DNA of 64,000 nt, taken from Cliona cf. orientalis. Taxonomy: Eukaryota > Porifera > Demospongiae > Clionaida > Clionaidae. Positions within the stretch are counted from its first letter, which is position 1, and each line of letters begins with the position of its first letter. The position numbers and the translations under genes are program-made. The notes below the pieces were generated by a model. That model had not been told where the DNA came from, searched no databases, and saw only the letters and a program-made list of their open reading frames with translations. The DNA is taken from assembly GCA_963930775.1 (NCBI GenBank), contig OZ005694.1, positions 1,860,001 through 1,924,000 of the forward strand, read 5' to 3'. Shown piece by piece: positions 54,149 to 64,000 of this stretch.

Positions 54149-56068
54149 CAGTAGTAGTGGTTACCCCACTAGACTGCTTGTGGGTGTCTGCTGATTTTCA
54201 GTACTAGGCTCACTAGACTTTTGGGCATGGTATAGCCACCTAAGCATGCATACCCTAATCATGCATACCCTTACCACGCGTACCCTAATCACGCATACCC
54301 TAATCACATCACCTCTCACATATTCCAATTATCTCTCATATACATACCTTAAATTATAATCACTTCATAATGTCATACACACACAAGCACTGCATGGTAT
54401 GCACATACATATACACATATCATCATTTCATGTCTTTAACACATACCCCATGCAACCACTCACATCTCTCATACACATACCCATCTCACTGTGTGTCATA
54501 TACTGCCCTATTACTTCATTTCTCATACCCTAACTACACATACCCTAATCACATCACCTCTCACATATTCCAATCCCTGTCACTTTATCTCTTATATACA
54601 TACCTTAATCACTTATGTTGTCATGCACATACCCCAATCACAAGCACTGGTACACACATACACCATACATATTATCCTAATCATTTCATGTCTTAATTAA
54701 GCACATACCCCATGCAACCATTCGACACATACCTGGCTATCTCACTACTGTGTGTCATATTATACTACAATTGTGTATAGCCCTAGCTATTACTTCATTT
54801 CTCATACATATACCCTAATTACTTCATCTCTTATACATATGTCCTAATCATTTCATCCCCACTCATCTCTCATATATACTGGCCTATTACTTCATTTCTC
54901 ATACACATACCCTAATCATTTATAATTATGTCCTGATCATTTCATCCCTCTCATACAAAAATGCATCTCATTCCCACCCACTGATCACTTCATCATAATA
55001 TTATGCATACTCCCATCACATTACCCATTTCATCTTCTATGCACCCTAATCATAATATGATGTACTAAGTCACTATAGTAAACTCCCATAGAGAAGTAGG
55101 CAATAATTCTTGTATCTAACAGTGCAAGTGTAATCGCTCACTGATTAGATATACAGTGTTGATTTAATTACAGTTTGCACCTAATCACATGCTGATTGGG
55201 TAAAATCACCCTTCGTTTTGTTAGTACAGCTGCAAGGTCAAGAAGAAAGCCACTAAACCTGCTGATGCTACACAAGCTCTACAAAGCATCCCTTCACCTT
55301 GTGGGGGTAGCCAGGCTTCTGTTTACTTAGTGGACCTATACTACTGCTGGTGGTCTATTAGTCAAGTAGATAGGCGTCCTTACATAAGCGCTTCATATGA
55401 TTAGTAATTGATCACATCCTTCTGAGTGCAATTTGGAAATAATCACACTCGTAACTGCCAGTTGTAAAGCAATTTAAATTGCACTTGGCTTCATCTCATG
55501 CAATTTCAAGCTTTCCAACTGGCAGTTACTCGTGTGATTATTTCCAAATTGCACTCAGAAGGATGTGATTAATCATTCTAATCACTTCATCTCATCGATC
55601 CCTCCTATACATACCCAATCACATACACTTTGAGCTGCCCACTTTAGTCCTTTACTTATTCCCCTCAACATGTGCCCATAATAATTCTTTGATAGCCCCG
55701 TAAGACATAGATATTGTAGTATATTTCCCCTAGGGTATATACCTCATTCCCAGGCCCTATATTCCCAGCTATTCAATGTTGCATGCAAAGACAACATCAG
55801 GGAGACTGGGGACGAGGCTACCCTAGGATAAGTTGTTAAGTGGCCTACGCATGGCCTGGAAACATGAAAAGGAATAATAGACTTACAAGAGGGAAATAAA
55901 CATAGTAGTAATGAGCTAGGGATGTGGCCATGGGATTGTTGAATCCACTGTCATATTAATTAAAGTGAGCTAACTGGTTTCCTATAACTTCTAGGAGTCT
56001 CTCTATAGTTCTCTCCCTCACCCCCCCCCCCCCAACCCCCCTTCTGAATGTGTGTTAAATTGCCATAT
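54149..56068. other. Gene-free region with degenerate CATACCCTAATCAC repeats
   Basis: 54230-55080 is a pyrimidine/A-rich, irregular repeat of about 13-15 bases around CATACCCTAATCAC and TCATTTCTCATACA. It is not a clean tandem array. A foldback follows at 55400-55577 and a decayed GGGGACGAGGCTA hairpin at about 55740-55825. Frames through it look like low-complexity translation, not genes. Confidence 0.55.
55400..55577. mobile_element. Foldback element with about 55-bp near-perfect arms
   Basis: ATCACATCCTTCTGAGTGCA (55411 onward) is inverted at the right (TGCACTCAGAAGGATGTGAT). The match runs inward through AACTGCCAGTT. About 40 bp separates the arms. Confidence 0.78.
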
Positions 56069-56606
56069 ATGCATCAGTGGAGTAGGAACCGGGGGGGCTG
56101 GGGGGGGCCAGTGGCCCCCACCCTCCCCCCCCCCCCCCCCCGCCCCAATCCTGTAGAAGGGGGGGGGGGGGGGGGGGCCCTGGCCCCTCCAATAAAAGGG
56201 TGAATAGCTAATTATACTTAGCAAGGATAGAAGACCAGAAAGTCTTAAGCCCCGTTTACACGTACTAATCCAGATTAATTAACGCGCATTCTAACGCGCG
56301 TTATCTCTGTCCACACACGAAACCACAAACCGCGTTAAGGAAGTGGTATGTAAACGCAATTGTGGATTGTGACACGAGTTAACCAGTCACCTGAGGTGCT
56401 CAATATTTGGAAAAGGCAACAAAGAAGCTCAGAAGACGAAGAGGAGGGCTCGATGGCTCGTTTAACACACAAGAACAGGTTGGCAGGTAAGTATTTGTTC
56501 GTATTGTTGTGTGTATGGGGTCTGAGCATGCGCGCAGGGAGTACGATTGCCTAGTAACCACTTCAAAACTTACAAGTAGTAGCTACGAAGTGGGACTGAC
56601 TTGACA

Positions 56607-57855
56607 ATGAATAAGCGACTTGTTGCTGCTTTGGTAGTTCGGACCCTTGCACTGAAGAGAAAGCGTAGGGCTGCTAAGAGACTGGAGAGAATGAAAGAGG
56701 AGAGGAGAAGGCACAGACAAGCATTTGTGAGGAGGCAGGCTATGGAGCGGTTAATGTTTGTTGTTTTGATGTCCGTGACTTGCTGCAATCTATCGCCAGA
56801 AAGGATGATTTGGACGAAGGAGAGAAGTAGCCAATGGTGGGAGCAAGTCGTGAAGTCCACGTTCACACCACAGGACTGGCTGGAGAACTTTCGCATGTCG
56901 CAGCATACCTTTATATACTTGTGTGATAAACTACGGTCCTCCATTGAAAAAAAGGATACCGAAATGAGAAGGGCAGTACCTACTGACATGCGTGTCGCGC
57001 TTACGCTATGGTTTTTAGCGACTGGTGCCGATTATCGTACTGTTGGTCATCTGTTTGGTATCTCAAAATCGACTGTATGTTTGGTTACAAAAGATGTGTG
57101 TTCTGCTATTATCGAGACTCTACTACCTCAGTATATCATGTTTCCAACGGGAGCTGCTTTGAGAGAGATAGTCAGTGGTTTCAGAAACGATCTTGGCTTT
57201 CCCCAGTGTGCAGGAGCAGTCGATGGATCCCATATCCCCATCATTTCTCCACAGGAGTGTCCAGCTGATTATTGTAACCGTAAAGGCTGGCACTCCATTA
57301 TTTTGCAGGGAACTGTCGACCATCGAGGGCGTTTCATTGATGTTTATGTAGGCTGGCCTGGTCGAGTGCATGATGCCCGTGTCTTTTCCAATTCCAGTTT
57401 GTACCAACGAGGACAAAACGGTAGTCTTTTTCCTGACTGTACGGAACAAATAGCCGGGGAGGATGTTCCAATTGTCATACTTGGTGACCCTGCATACCCA
57501 CTGTTGCCATGGCTGATGAAAGCCTATCCTAACAATGGACATCTGACCCGTGAGCATAAGCGGTTTAACTATCGACTCTCCAAAGCTCGAGTGCTGTTAT
57601 GGTAGATTGAAAGGAAGATGGAGATGCTTGCTCAAACGGCTGGATGTAGATACCTGTGATGTACCAAAGGTAGTCTCTGCTTGTTGTGTTTTGCACAACA
57701 TCTGTGAAACACATAAAGAAATGTTCGACGAGGAGTGGTTAGAAGGAGTGGAGAGTGAAACGAGTGAGAATGGATCAGCTATGACAGGTGTTGCACAGCC
57801 GCTAACTACTGCAGTTGCCATAAGAGATGCATTTACTACACACTTTGCTGCTTAA
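56607..57855 (+). pseudogene. Harbinger transposase (HARBI1-like), frameshifted
   Basis: The first frame runs from ATG 56607 to a stop at 57605 and shows a basic N terminus, a helix-turn-helix-like region (ADYRTVGHLFGISKSTV) and the DDE nuclease: first aspartate D206 (GAVDGSHIPI), then NRKGWHSI, second aspartate D256 (GRVHDARVF), then LGDPAYPLLPWLM. The glutamate block LECCYGRLKGRW and CCVLHNI lie in another frame (about 57580-57855). The switch falls near 57586-57591, where a few bases appear to be missing between SKAR and ECCYGR. Without that block the catalytic triad is incomplete. The transposase normally acts in the nucleus with the SANT partner encoded opposite. Confidence 0.88.
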
Positions 57856-58044
57856 GGGATATAACTGCACAGAATATGTACAAAGACATCGATAACACAT
57901 GTATACATAAATATTACAGCGTTAGCAGCTAACAATCACGTATATGTATCAGTATGTAACAGCTAATTTCTATACTTGGACTATGCAGACTATGCTGTTG
58001 TATGTATTCCATAGTTAGTATTGTTGGTTGGTGTTACATGGTGA

Positions 58045-59057
58045 TCAAAAATCATACTGCCCTGTGTAGCCGCTCTGGTAGGTTCCACCCTGAAACATCT
58101 CCCCCAGCATCATCATCATCCTCATATCATGTTCTCGATCTTCCTTCCTCCTCCTTTCTTCAAGCTCATTTGCTTCCTTCCAGCGATCATTGTCCTGTTT
58201 CTGGTATCTCTCCTCTGCTGCTTGCTGATACGTCACAAAAGATTCCATCGCCTTCTCCAGGGCTTTCTCCGCTTTGTTTTTCTTTTGTATTCTTCGTTTC
58301 TTTGTAGGTGGGATAGCTAGTGAAGGTGTAGACATTGTAAGTTTTGTGGGTGTGTGTGTACATACATGCGATAACGTTAAATGGATTTTGGGAGCTTGCA
58401 GCATGTGTACATAACATAGTATTATATTATCACACTTTGACACACCCACACCTGTTACATCCCCAGGTTCTTTGTCGTCTGTGGTGCTCTGTGTACCTCC
58501 AGCTGCCTGTGAAATAAGTGCACTGTCCAGCGGTGAATTTGCGTGAACATCATCTCCATCTATTTTGAAGAAAGCAATGTGTGATAGTACATGTACATGT
58601 AAGTAATGATACCCTATATGTAATGTTATTATTTACCATTTGTCACAAGTTCTTCTCTTTCTTCAGTACCATCATTCAGTGAATTTTATAACATATTGCT
58701 GCTGGTGGTGGTCCCGGTGTCCAGCAAAGCTGCTGGCACTGATGCTGGCCGGTGACCCAAGATATCGTCAAGCTCTCTATAAAATTTGCATACTTTCCTC
58801 CCTCTCCCAGTTTGCCCATTATGATCTTTTGTCTGTCTGTATTCTTTCTTAAGATTTTTTATTTTTGTTCTACACTGTTGCCAGTCTCTCTCATATCCTT
58901 TCTCACGCATCTTAGTAGCAATGTTATTGAATATTGTTTGATTCCTCACTGCTCCATCAAGCTGGTCTTGGATGTTATCCTCTCCCCAGATGCTGATAAG
59001 GGTCCTGACCTCATTGTCTGACCATGAGGAGCCATGAGAAGTGCTTGGGGTTGCCAT
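58045..59057 (-). pseudogene. Harbinger SANT/Myb-like DNA-binding protein, with in-frame stop
   Basis: Exon 1 is 59057-58637 and exon 2 is 58559-58045, joined by a GT-AG intron with matching phase. The N terminus has a SANT/trihelix-like domain with W12, W24 and W59 and the motif ERDWQQCRTKIKNLKKEYR. Exon 2 ends in a charged coiled-coil tail (ERRRKEDREHDMRMMMML), usual for this partner protein. A TAA at 58686-58688 interrupts exon 1 in frame; the frame stays open after it (NSLNDGTEEREELVTNG). This copy would therefore make only the DNA-binding half. In Harbinger biology this protein carries the transposase into the nucleus and to the tips. Confidence 0.85.
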
Positions 59058-59805
59058 AATTGCTCTGTGGTCACTGTGTGGTGGCTAGCTGCTTCAACCC
59101 GCTTCCTTTAACTCGCGTCAGCTGTTTACACGCACACATTTCGCGCCTAATCCAGATTCAATCCGGGTTCAACCCACATCCTGAGGTGGGTTACATAATC
59201 CAGCTTCCAATGCGCGTTAGCGCGTTTATACGTATGCGAGTTAAATTAACGCGCGTTCCAATCCGCGTTAAACACTGCGTGTAAACGGGGCTTTAGTTTA
59301 TTAGCTAGTAGGATAAGGTCTCGAATGTCTAAATTTTAGCATACTGATTAATGTCAGTAACATGTGTTAAAAAAGGTAGGCTTTTAGAAACTAGCTGCTA
59401 TCTGGGGTTTATCTGCATAGAGCCCAGCAGGATGTGTTTCCCCCCCAAAAAATTTACAAAAAATTAATTAAAATTCATGAGATTTCACAATTAAATGCAC
59501 ATAATGTTATATCACCTGGACTAATTATGTTGAAGTGTTACTTAGGTGCCTTTATGGGAACATTAATATTAATTTATGTTTTAGCTTACCGCGCTTTGCG
59601 CGGAAGGGGGCACATCCCCCTCCTGCACCCACCCCCTTGGGCCGCCAAGGCGGCCCATTACTTCAACTTCTCCCATGTTTCCCCCCCTAAATTTTTGGGC
59701 CAGTAAAACCCTGGCTATGACTAATTTACGTCCCTGCATCGCGCATGGCCGAGTACCTTGGCCCCCCCCCCCATGTACAATTGCTTCCTACTCCACTATG
59801 CATCA

Positions 59806-61011
59806 CATGATAGCATTAATTAGACAATTAACTGCACAATGTCACATATAGATCATGTAAAGAAAAACATTTTCTAGTGATACCCTGTCAATTAATTACA
59901 CCTCCAACTATTAACAACACCGTTTGGAATCATTAAAATTGCATTAGCTGACCATCAAGAATTAATATAAAGTGGCTAAATATCCATCAAGAAAGTAATT
60001 AAAATTTTATAGGTTATACCGTCAGGAAGTAATTATTGGTCTTCCGTGGGGGTGTATCCTTTATTAATGGAAAAGCCCATTTTGGACTATATCTCTCTGA
60101 TATTACCATTTAAGCACAATTAGAGGTCACCACTGTATTCTCCATGTCTTTCCCATCTCAGCAGTACCAAAATTATGCTGGAAACACCATGGGCCGATTC
60201 CAAAGTTGTGCTGGCCACTCTTTGTACTACGCATATATGGGAATAGCAAAGGTCATGCACTTTGAGAGGTTGATACTCCAAATACACAAAGAAAATGAAA
60301 AATTAGAGGTCACAGCCAGTATTTGGGAGGATGGAACTAAGCTTGTGAGTGCTTGTCATGTTGCCTGGACGTTCACTGTTTGGGCCGATTTGTTTCAAAG
60401 TCGGCCACTTGGTTGAGAGAGTATGGCCATAGTAGCTAGTACAGAAGCTCAAGGAGAAGACACATTCCTGGTATTTTACACCTCGGGTATCAAAGGCAAG
60501 TGTCATTCACACTCTCTAGGCCAATGTCCAATACAGCCCCAAACTTCTTGATATGAATAACAACATAACTGATGTTGTACAGGAAGTGATGTTGCATATG
60601 CAACATATTTTGCCCAAGGGTAAAATGCAGTCACTCCTATAGAAATAAGGTTGAAATGCCCTCATGTTTTTGCCAGAAGGGAAATACAACAAGTCAGTTA
60701 TTACCCAAGAAATGTTGCAACATGGGTTAGTTGCCCTCGGGCTGATGTTTCACTCGGGCTACGCCCTCGTGACAACATCCAGCCCTTGTGCAACATAACC
60801 CATGTTGCACCACTTCTTGGGTAATAACTATTACATATACAACGAAAAATATTTTTCAGAGCGACAATTTTCTTATAATATTATAGTCCGTGTCATTACA
60901 TGAGGGCATGGATACGCGTCTTGGAAGCGCCCGGTTGCTATGAACGAGCCGCACTACAAGGCTCGGGATTGGTCAGAACTGTAAGGGCCGTGTGCACAAA
61001 GAAGAGTAGCC
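59806..61011. other. Spacer with a repeat terminus and a foldback
   Basis: About 59940-60079 ends CCGTGGGGGTGTAT...AATGGAAAAGCCCA, matching the inner termini of the 4.9-kb inverted arms. An open frame of about 90 codons at 60144-60416 (plus) has no recognised domain. A foldback lies at 60707-60828. Confidence 0.5.
60707..60828. mobile_element. Foldback element (GTTATTACCCAAGAA)
   Basis: GTTATTACCCAAGAA and TTCTTGGGTAATAAC are exact inverted tips. Inner ATGTTGCAACATGGGTTA pairs with TAACCCATGTTGCA. GCCCTCGGGC and GGGCTACGCCC hairpins lie in the centre. Confidence 0.75.
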
Positions 61012-61015
61012 TTAA

Positions 61016-62289
61016 GGTACCATTTAATTGCGTGGGCGTGAGCGTCAGGAATGGCTAATTCAATTAGCGAATCGTGAAGGGGCGTGGCCGAAGAGGCCAT
61101 ACGAGTGCTTTTGGTCGAAGGTGGGCGTGTCCAGAATCGGCCAGGGATGATTATGCGCGTGTAATTAGCGACCGGAAGTGGCCCCTGAAGAAAAGGCCGG
61201 TAATTGCCCACATCAAAGCAAGATCAAAGCATTCTTGCTTAAAACTTATCTACTGTACACAGTATATGGCATAGTAAAAAGCTTAAGGTAGCATCAAAGT
61301 GCGCGGGCGTGAGCGTCAGGATTGGCTAATTTAATTAGCGAATCGTGAAGGGGCGTGGCCGAAGAGCCCATACGAGTGCTTTTGGTCGAAGGTGGGCGTG
61401 TCTAGAATCGGCCAGGGATGATTATGCGCGTGTAATTAGCGACCGGAAGTGGCCCCTGAAGAAAACACCGGTAATTGCCCACTTCAAAGCAAGATCAAAG
61501 CATTCTTTCTTAACTATTAACCGCAACGACTTAAAAAAAAAAAAAGGTTAATTAGGCCTAATTAAGCATGTGGGCGTGTTCCTGGCACTGTGTGGAGTGT
61601 GTGCGTGTGCGTTAATGCAGGTTTTATTGCTTCCGATTGGGCGTGGCTTCACGGGCCAGTGCTTGGACATCGGGGCCGGGGACTTGGCTGCGGCGATAGG
61701 TGGGCGTGTCCCGGATGCGGTGGTGATCTTTGAACCCGGCCAGGAGGCTTTGGGGGCGTGGCAGGAGGTCAAAGGTGAGGCCATGTCAGTTAATGAGGCA
61801 CTGTACGGCGGTGCGATCGAGGGGCCTGTACGGCTGGACGGAAGCTGACGATGGTTTGAAGCGGATGTGGTTGCGATGACGTGTTGTTACTCCGCCCACA
61901 CAGGAAATGAGGTGAGCTCTTGCGTGGGCGGTGTGGCAGAACGGCCTCCAAGTGTTTGTGTGTGTTTTGGCCTTGAGGAAGCTGTGTGTTTTAATTGGGA
62001 TTGATTGTGGGCTTCCGGTGGACATCCGGTGGTTAGTAGGCACTTGATTGAGAATGGTGGTCCTTGGGGAACAGGGTGGGGCTGTTTTGGGCGTGGCCTG
62101 GCCCCTCCCTTCCGGCTCGGCTTCCGGTCCATGGAGGATATTAAATGAACACTTCCGGCTCTAGCAGCCACACCCCTGAGACCTGTGCAATTAAAAGGGC
62201 GTGGTTACACAACATGCACCTCACTAATGACTTTGATGTGGTTTAGGTGTCATATCCCCCACCTCACGCCCACGCAATTTAATGGTACC
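61016..62289. mobile_element. TTAA-flanked element, copy 2, with duplicated left end
   Basis: Inverted relative to 7251-8253 and flanked by TTAA at both sides (61012-61015, 62290-62293). The first about 250 bp is repeated in tandem: TTAAGGTACC at 61012 and TTAAGGTAGC at 61283 both lead into GCGTGAGCGTCAGG. An open frame at 61570-61848 (plus, 92 codons, MGVFLALCGVCACALMQ) corresponds to the minus frame in copy 1 with several substitutions and no frame break. Its product is not recognised and it may be chance. Confidence 0.75.
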
Positions 62290-62293
62290 TTAA

Positions 62294-64000
62294 TGCCTCG
62301 GGCCATAGCTACAGCTAGCGACGCGATCGAACGATCGGGGCGAAGCGCCGCGCGTTTCGAAAGGCCTGCTAAGCAGGTGCTGGCGCTAGCCACCAAGCCT
62401 CGAGCGAAGCGAGAGACGAGGTCTGTTCATACCTGTCAGTAGTCGGTAGTAACGTTCGAGCAGAGCGAGAACGTTGCCATAGCACACTTGCTTGCTTTGC
62501 TAAGGGGTGTGGCCTCCGCAACCGCTCCATCTGCGCATGCGCACGGTACCAATGGACAATCTTGCCCAGGCAGGATACTGTTTGTGCATGAACTATGTAC
62601 TGTTAATAGATGATCATGCATGCTAGCCACACTATCCCATGATTATGACATTAAACATACTTCAATGTTACTATCGTGAAATAACACCTGACATAACACA
62701 CATACACTAATTCATAGCATAATAAGTGATTGCATGACATAAGTGACAACACAATACATCAGCCACGCACACTATAGCTAGCAGGTGCTAAGTTAGTACA
62801 GCATGAATATACATGCATGCACCACAATAATAGATGCCCTCGGGTATAGCAATTAAATACAGCTCCATATTATGTAGGGCAATCAGCAATTTTTAATCAC
62901 ACCCACATTTACATGGATGAGAGTGAGATATTCAAGGCGTGTGATGAATAATAAGCATGCACTAAACATAATTTCATTATTATCACCTGAAGGTAGTAGC
63001 TAAAACTACAAATAGGGATAACCTTGCTGACCACTTGGATCAACCACACCCTTACTACTAGTGTATACTCACAGTGCTGGTGTACCTATGTAGCCAACCC
63101 CTTCATAAAAAGGACTACACTTTCTCTTTTATGCATGTGCCCCCCATATACATGCATACTAGAATGTTGTTTACATGGCTTGCAATACGATTGAGACTTG
63201 AGCTGTGAATTAGCTATGTGCGTGGCTGACCATAGACATTAGAGTACTGACAGGTCCTCTATATCATTCCACCACTCCATTCCATCATTCCAGTCCACCA
63301 AATCCAAACATCCAAAATCAAGAGTTATGCATGTACTTATTTAAGTGTCCATGGATGCTTATACCCGGGTCACTATGGTATTATCATAATGACATTCATC
63401 AGCTGTTTGGAAATAGTGACCAGCTATGAGAAAATGGGAAAGATAGCTAGTAGCGTAATGTGCCAATTACCGACAGGTATCAACTATCGGAAGTACGGGT
63501 ATCGATTATCGACATAGGGCCTTAGTATAGGCAGTGGGCGTGGCGCGTTTAATAATAACTTCGCGTGGTCGATCGCGACTCGCTTCTGTGCTTCAGGCTG
63601 GACTTTTGAAGGTAACTTTTGCTTCATTTGTGATAAGATGACCCTCACAGTGTCTTACTTTCTCAATACAGGGGCAAAGACGCGATGGTGCCGTTCCCGA
63701 GGCGCTTCTGCCAGGATTGAAAAAACGATAAAGATCGAACAAGCTCACCTATGAACATGAAGTTGTCTCAGTAGTTAGAGCTCATGATTATGCACCTGCT
63801 AATATTTTTTATATAATTTTCTTACTCTTGGATTGCATGCACTGTGATGACAAAGCTCCAAGTGACGATAATTGATTGTATTGAAAGTATACGGTGTGCC
63901 GATACGTACCGACTGTTGATAATTGGCATTCGCAATTATAAGCTAAAATTGCCATTGCAGACGTATTTTGATCGGCAGCCCCCTGAGACTTTAGGTACTT
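62294..64000. other. Right-end region without a firm gene
   Basis: 62300-62560 is CpG-rich with GCGAAGCG motifs and a GCGCATGCGCA palindrome (about 62532). 62640-63530 is AT-rich without features. Near 63590-63740 a GT-AG pair (TTTTGAAG/GTAACTTT ... ATACAG/GGGCAAAG) could be a small intron of a transcript running rightward, but no protein was recognised. Confidence 0.35.

Larger units (their letters stand above)
56248..59292. mobile_element. PIF/Harbinger DNA transposon
   Basis: Perfect 15-bp inverted tips AGCCCCGTTTACACG and CGTGTAAACGGGGCT are flanked by TTA on each side (56245-56247, 59293-59295), the 3-bp duplication typical of PIF/Harbinger. Subterminal GCGCGTTA/TAACGCG motifs repeat near both ends. 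It encodes the two proteins expected: a HARBI1-type nuclease on plus and a SANT/Myb-like protein on minus. 3045 bp. Both genes are damaged. Confidence 0.92.
56077..59797. mobile_element. hAT-like element carrying a Harbinger insertion
   Basis: Flanked by ATGCATCA on both sides (56069-56076 and 59798-59805), an 8-bp hAT-sized duplication. Tips GTGGAGTAGGAA and TTCCTACTCCAC are inverted. G/C runs lie inside each tip (56091-56175, 59761-59772). Subtracting the inner Harbinger leaves a non-autonomous element of about 675 bp without a recognised gene. Confidence 0.72.

Noticed and set aside
54370-54700. Histidine/tyrosine/serine-rich frames
   Set aside because: Simple translation of the degenerate CATACCCTAATCAC repeat region.
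54230-55080. Possible interstitial telomere array (CCCTAA-like units)
   Set aside because: CCCTAAT recurs, but units are irregular, 13-15 bases long and mixed with TCATTTCTCATACA; there is no run of the hexamer.
57575-57605. Intron instead of a frameshift in the Harbinger nuclease
   Set aside because: No GT-AG pair fits in the few bases between the two frames, and the protein text on either side is nearly contiguous.
60144-60416. 90-codon frame as a gene
   Set aside because: No recognisable domain, signal or splice context; kept only as a remark in the spacer.

Overview
The window reads as animal genomic DNA, most likely from a demosponge (an Amphimedon-like genome). This is inferred from multi-exon genes with short GT-AG introns, AT-rich intergenic DNA packed with short inverted-repeat transposons, a tandem family of very large beta-helix/multi-pass membrane proteins of a type I associate with sponges, and transposon-derived C2H2 and SAM-domain genes of a type common in cnidarians and sponges. 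No bacterial operons, CRISPR arrays or rRNA genes were seen. A 200-N assembly gap lies at 1615-1814.

Layout. (1) 1815-6753 is an almost exact inverted copy of 40407-45330; its outer edge coincides with the assembly gap. (2) Between the arms lies a minus-strand array of three paralogous giant surface-protein genes: A (9410-13119, broken), B (21435-25109, broken) and C (36209-39841, intact, 1210 aa). Orphan pieces of further copies lie at 29330-30015 and 35458-35529. Their ectodomains carry about seven or eight repeats with FxxN and GGA[ILV] motifs, like the repeats of chlamydial Pmp proteins, followed by a cysteine-rich module and about nine or ten membrane segments. (3) The spacers are nested mobile DNA: TA-, TTA- and TTAA-flanked inverted-repeat elements, a mariner/pogo-like MITE, a hAT MITE with a perfect 8-bp duplication, a 5'-truncated retrotransposon with a 16-bp duplication, and five alternating copies of a roughly 600-bp element (30967-35011). 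A decayed SWIM/YqaJ gene lies at 15472-16627.

(4) 43206-54148 is the most interesting part. Two divergent multi-exon genes share a 180-bp promoter region. One (minus, 11 exons) encodes a C2H2 transposase-like protein; the other (plus, 10 exons, 571 aa) encodes a SAM-domain protein. Both lie inside a 10.9-kb interval bounded by perfect 12-bp CACTG inverted termini with arrays of palindromic TAGTGA/TCACTA subterminal repeats. This looks like a CACTA-type (EnSpm-like) two-gene transposon, and two short palindromic MITEs at 25.3 and 25.7 kb appear to be its non-autonomous relatives. (5) 56077-59797 is a hAT-like element (8-bp duplication ATGCATCA) into which a PIF/Harbinger transposon (56248-59292, TTA duplication) inserted. 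The Harbinger carries a HARBI1-type nuclease and a divergent SANT/Myb-like partner, both damaged. (6) 61016-62289 is a second, inverted copy of the TTAA-flanked element at 7251-8253.

The two transposons share a logic: a nuclease gene plus a separate, oppositely oriented DNA-binding or adaptor gene. The giant membrane genes look like a birth-and-death family evolving by tandem duplication, repeat-unit loss and gain, and pseudogenisation. All identifications come from reading sequence and motif recognition; no searches were run.
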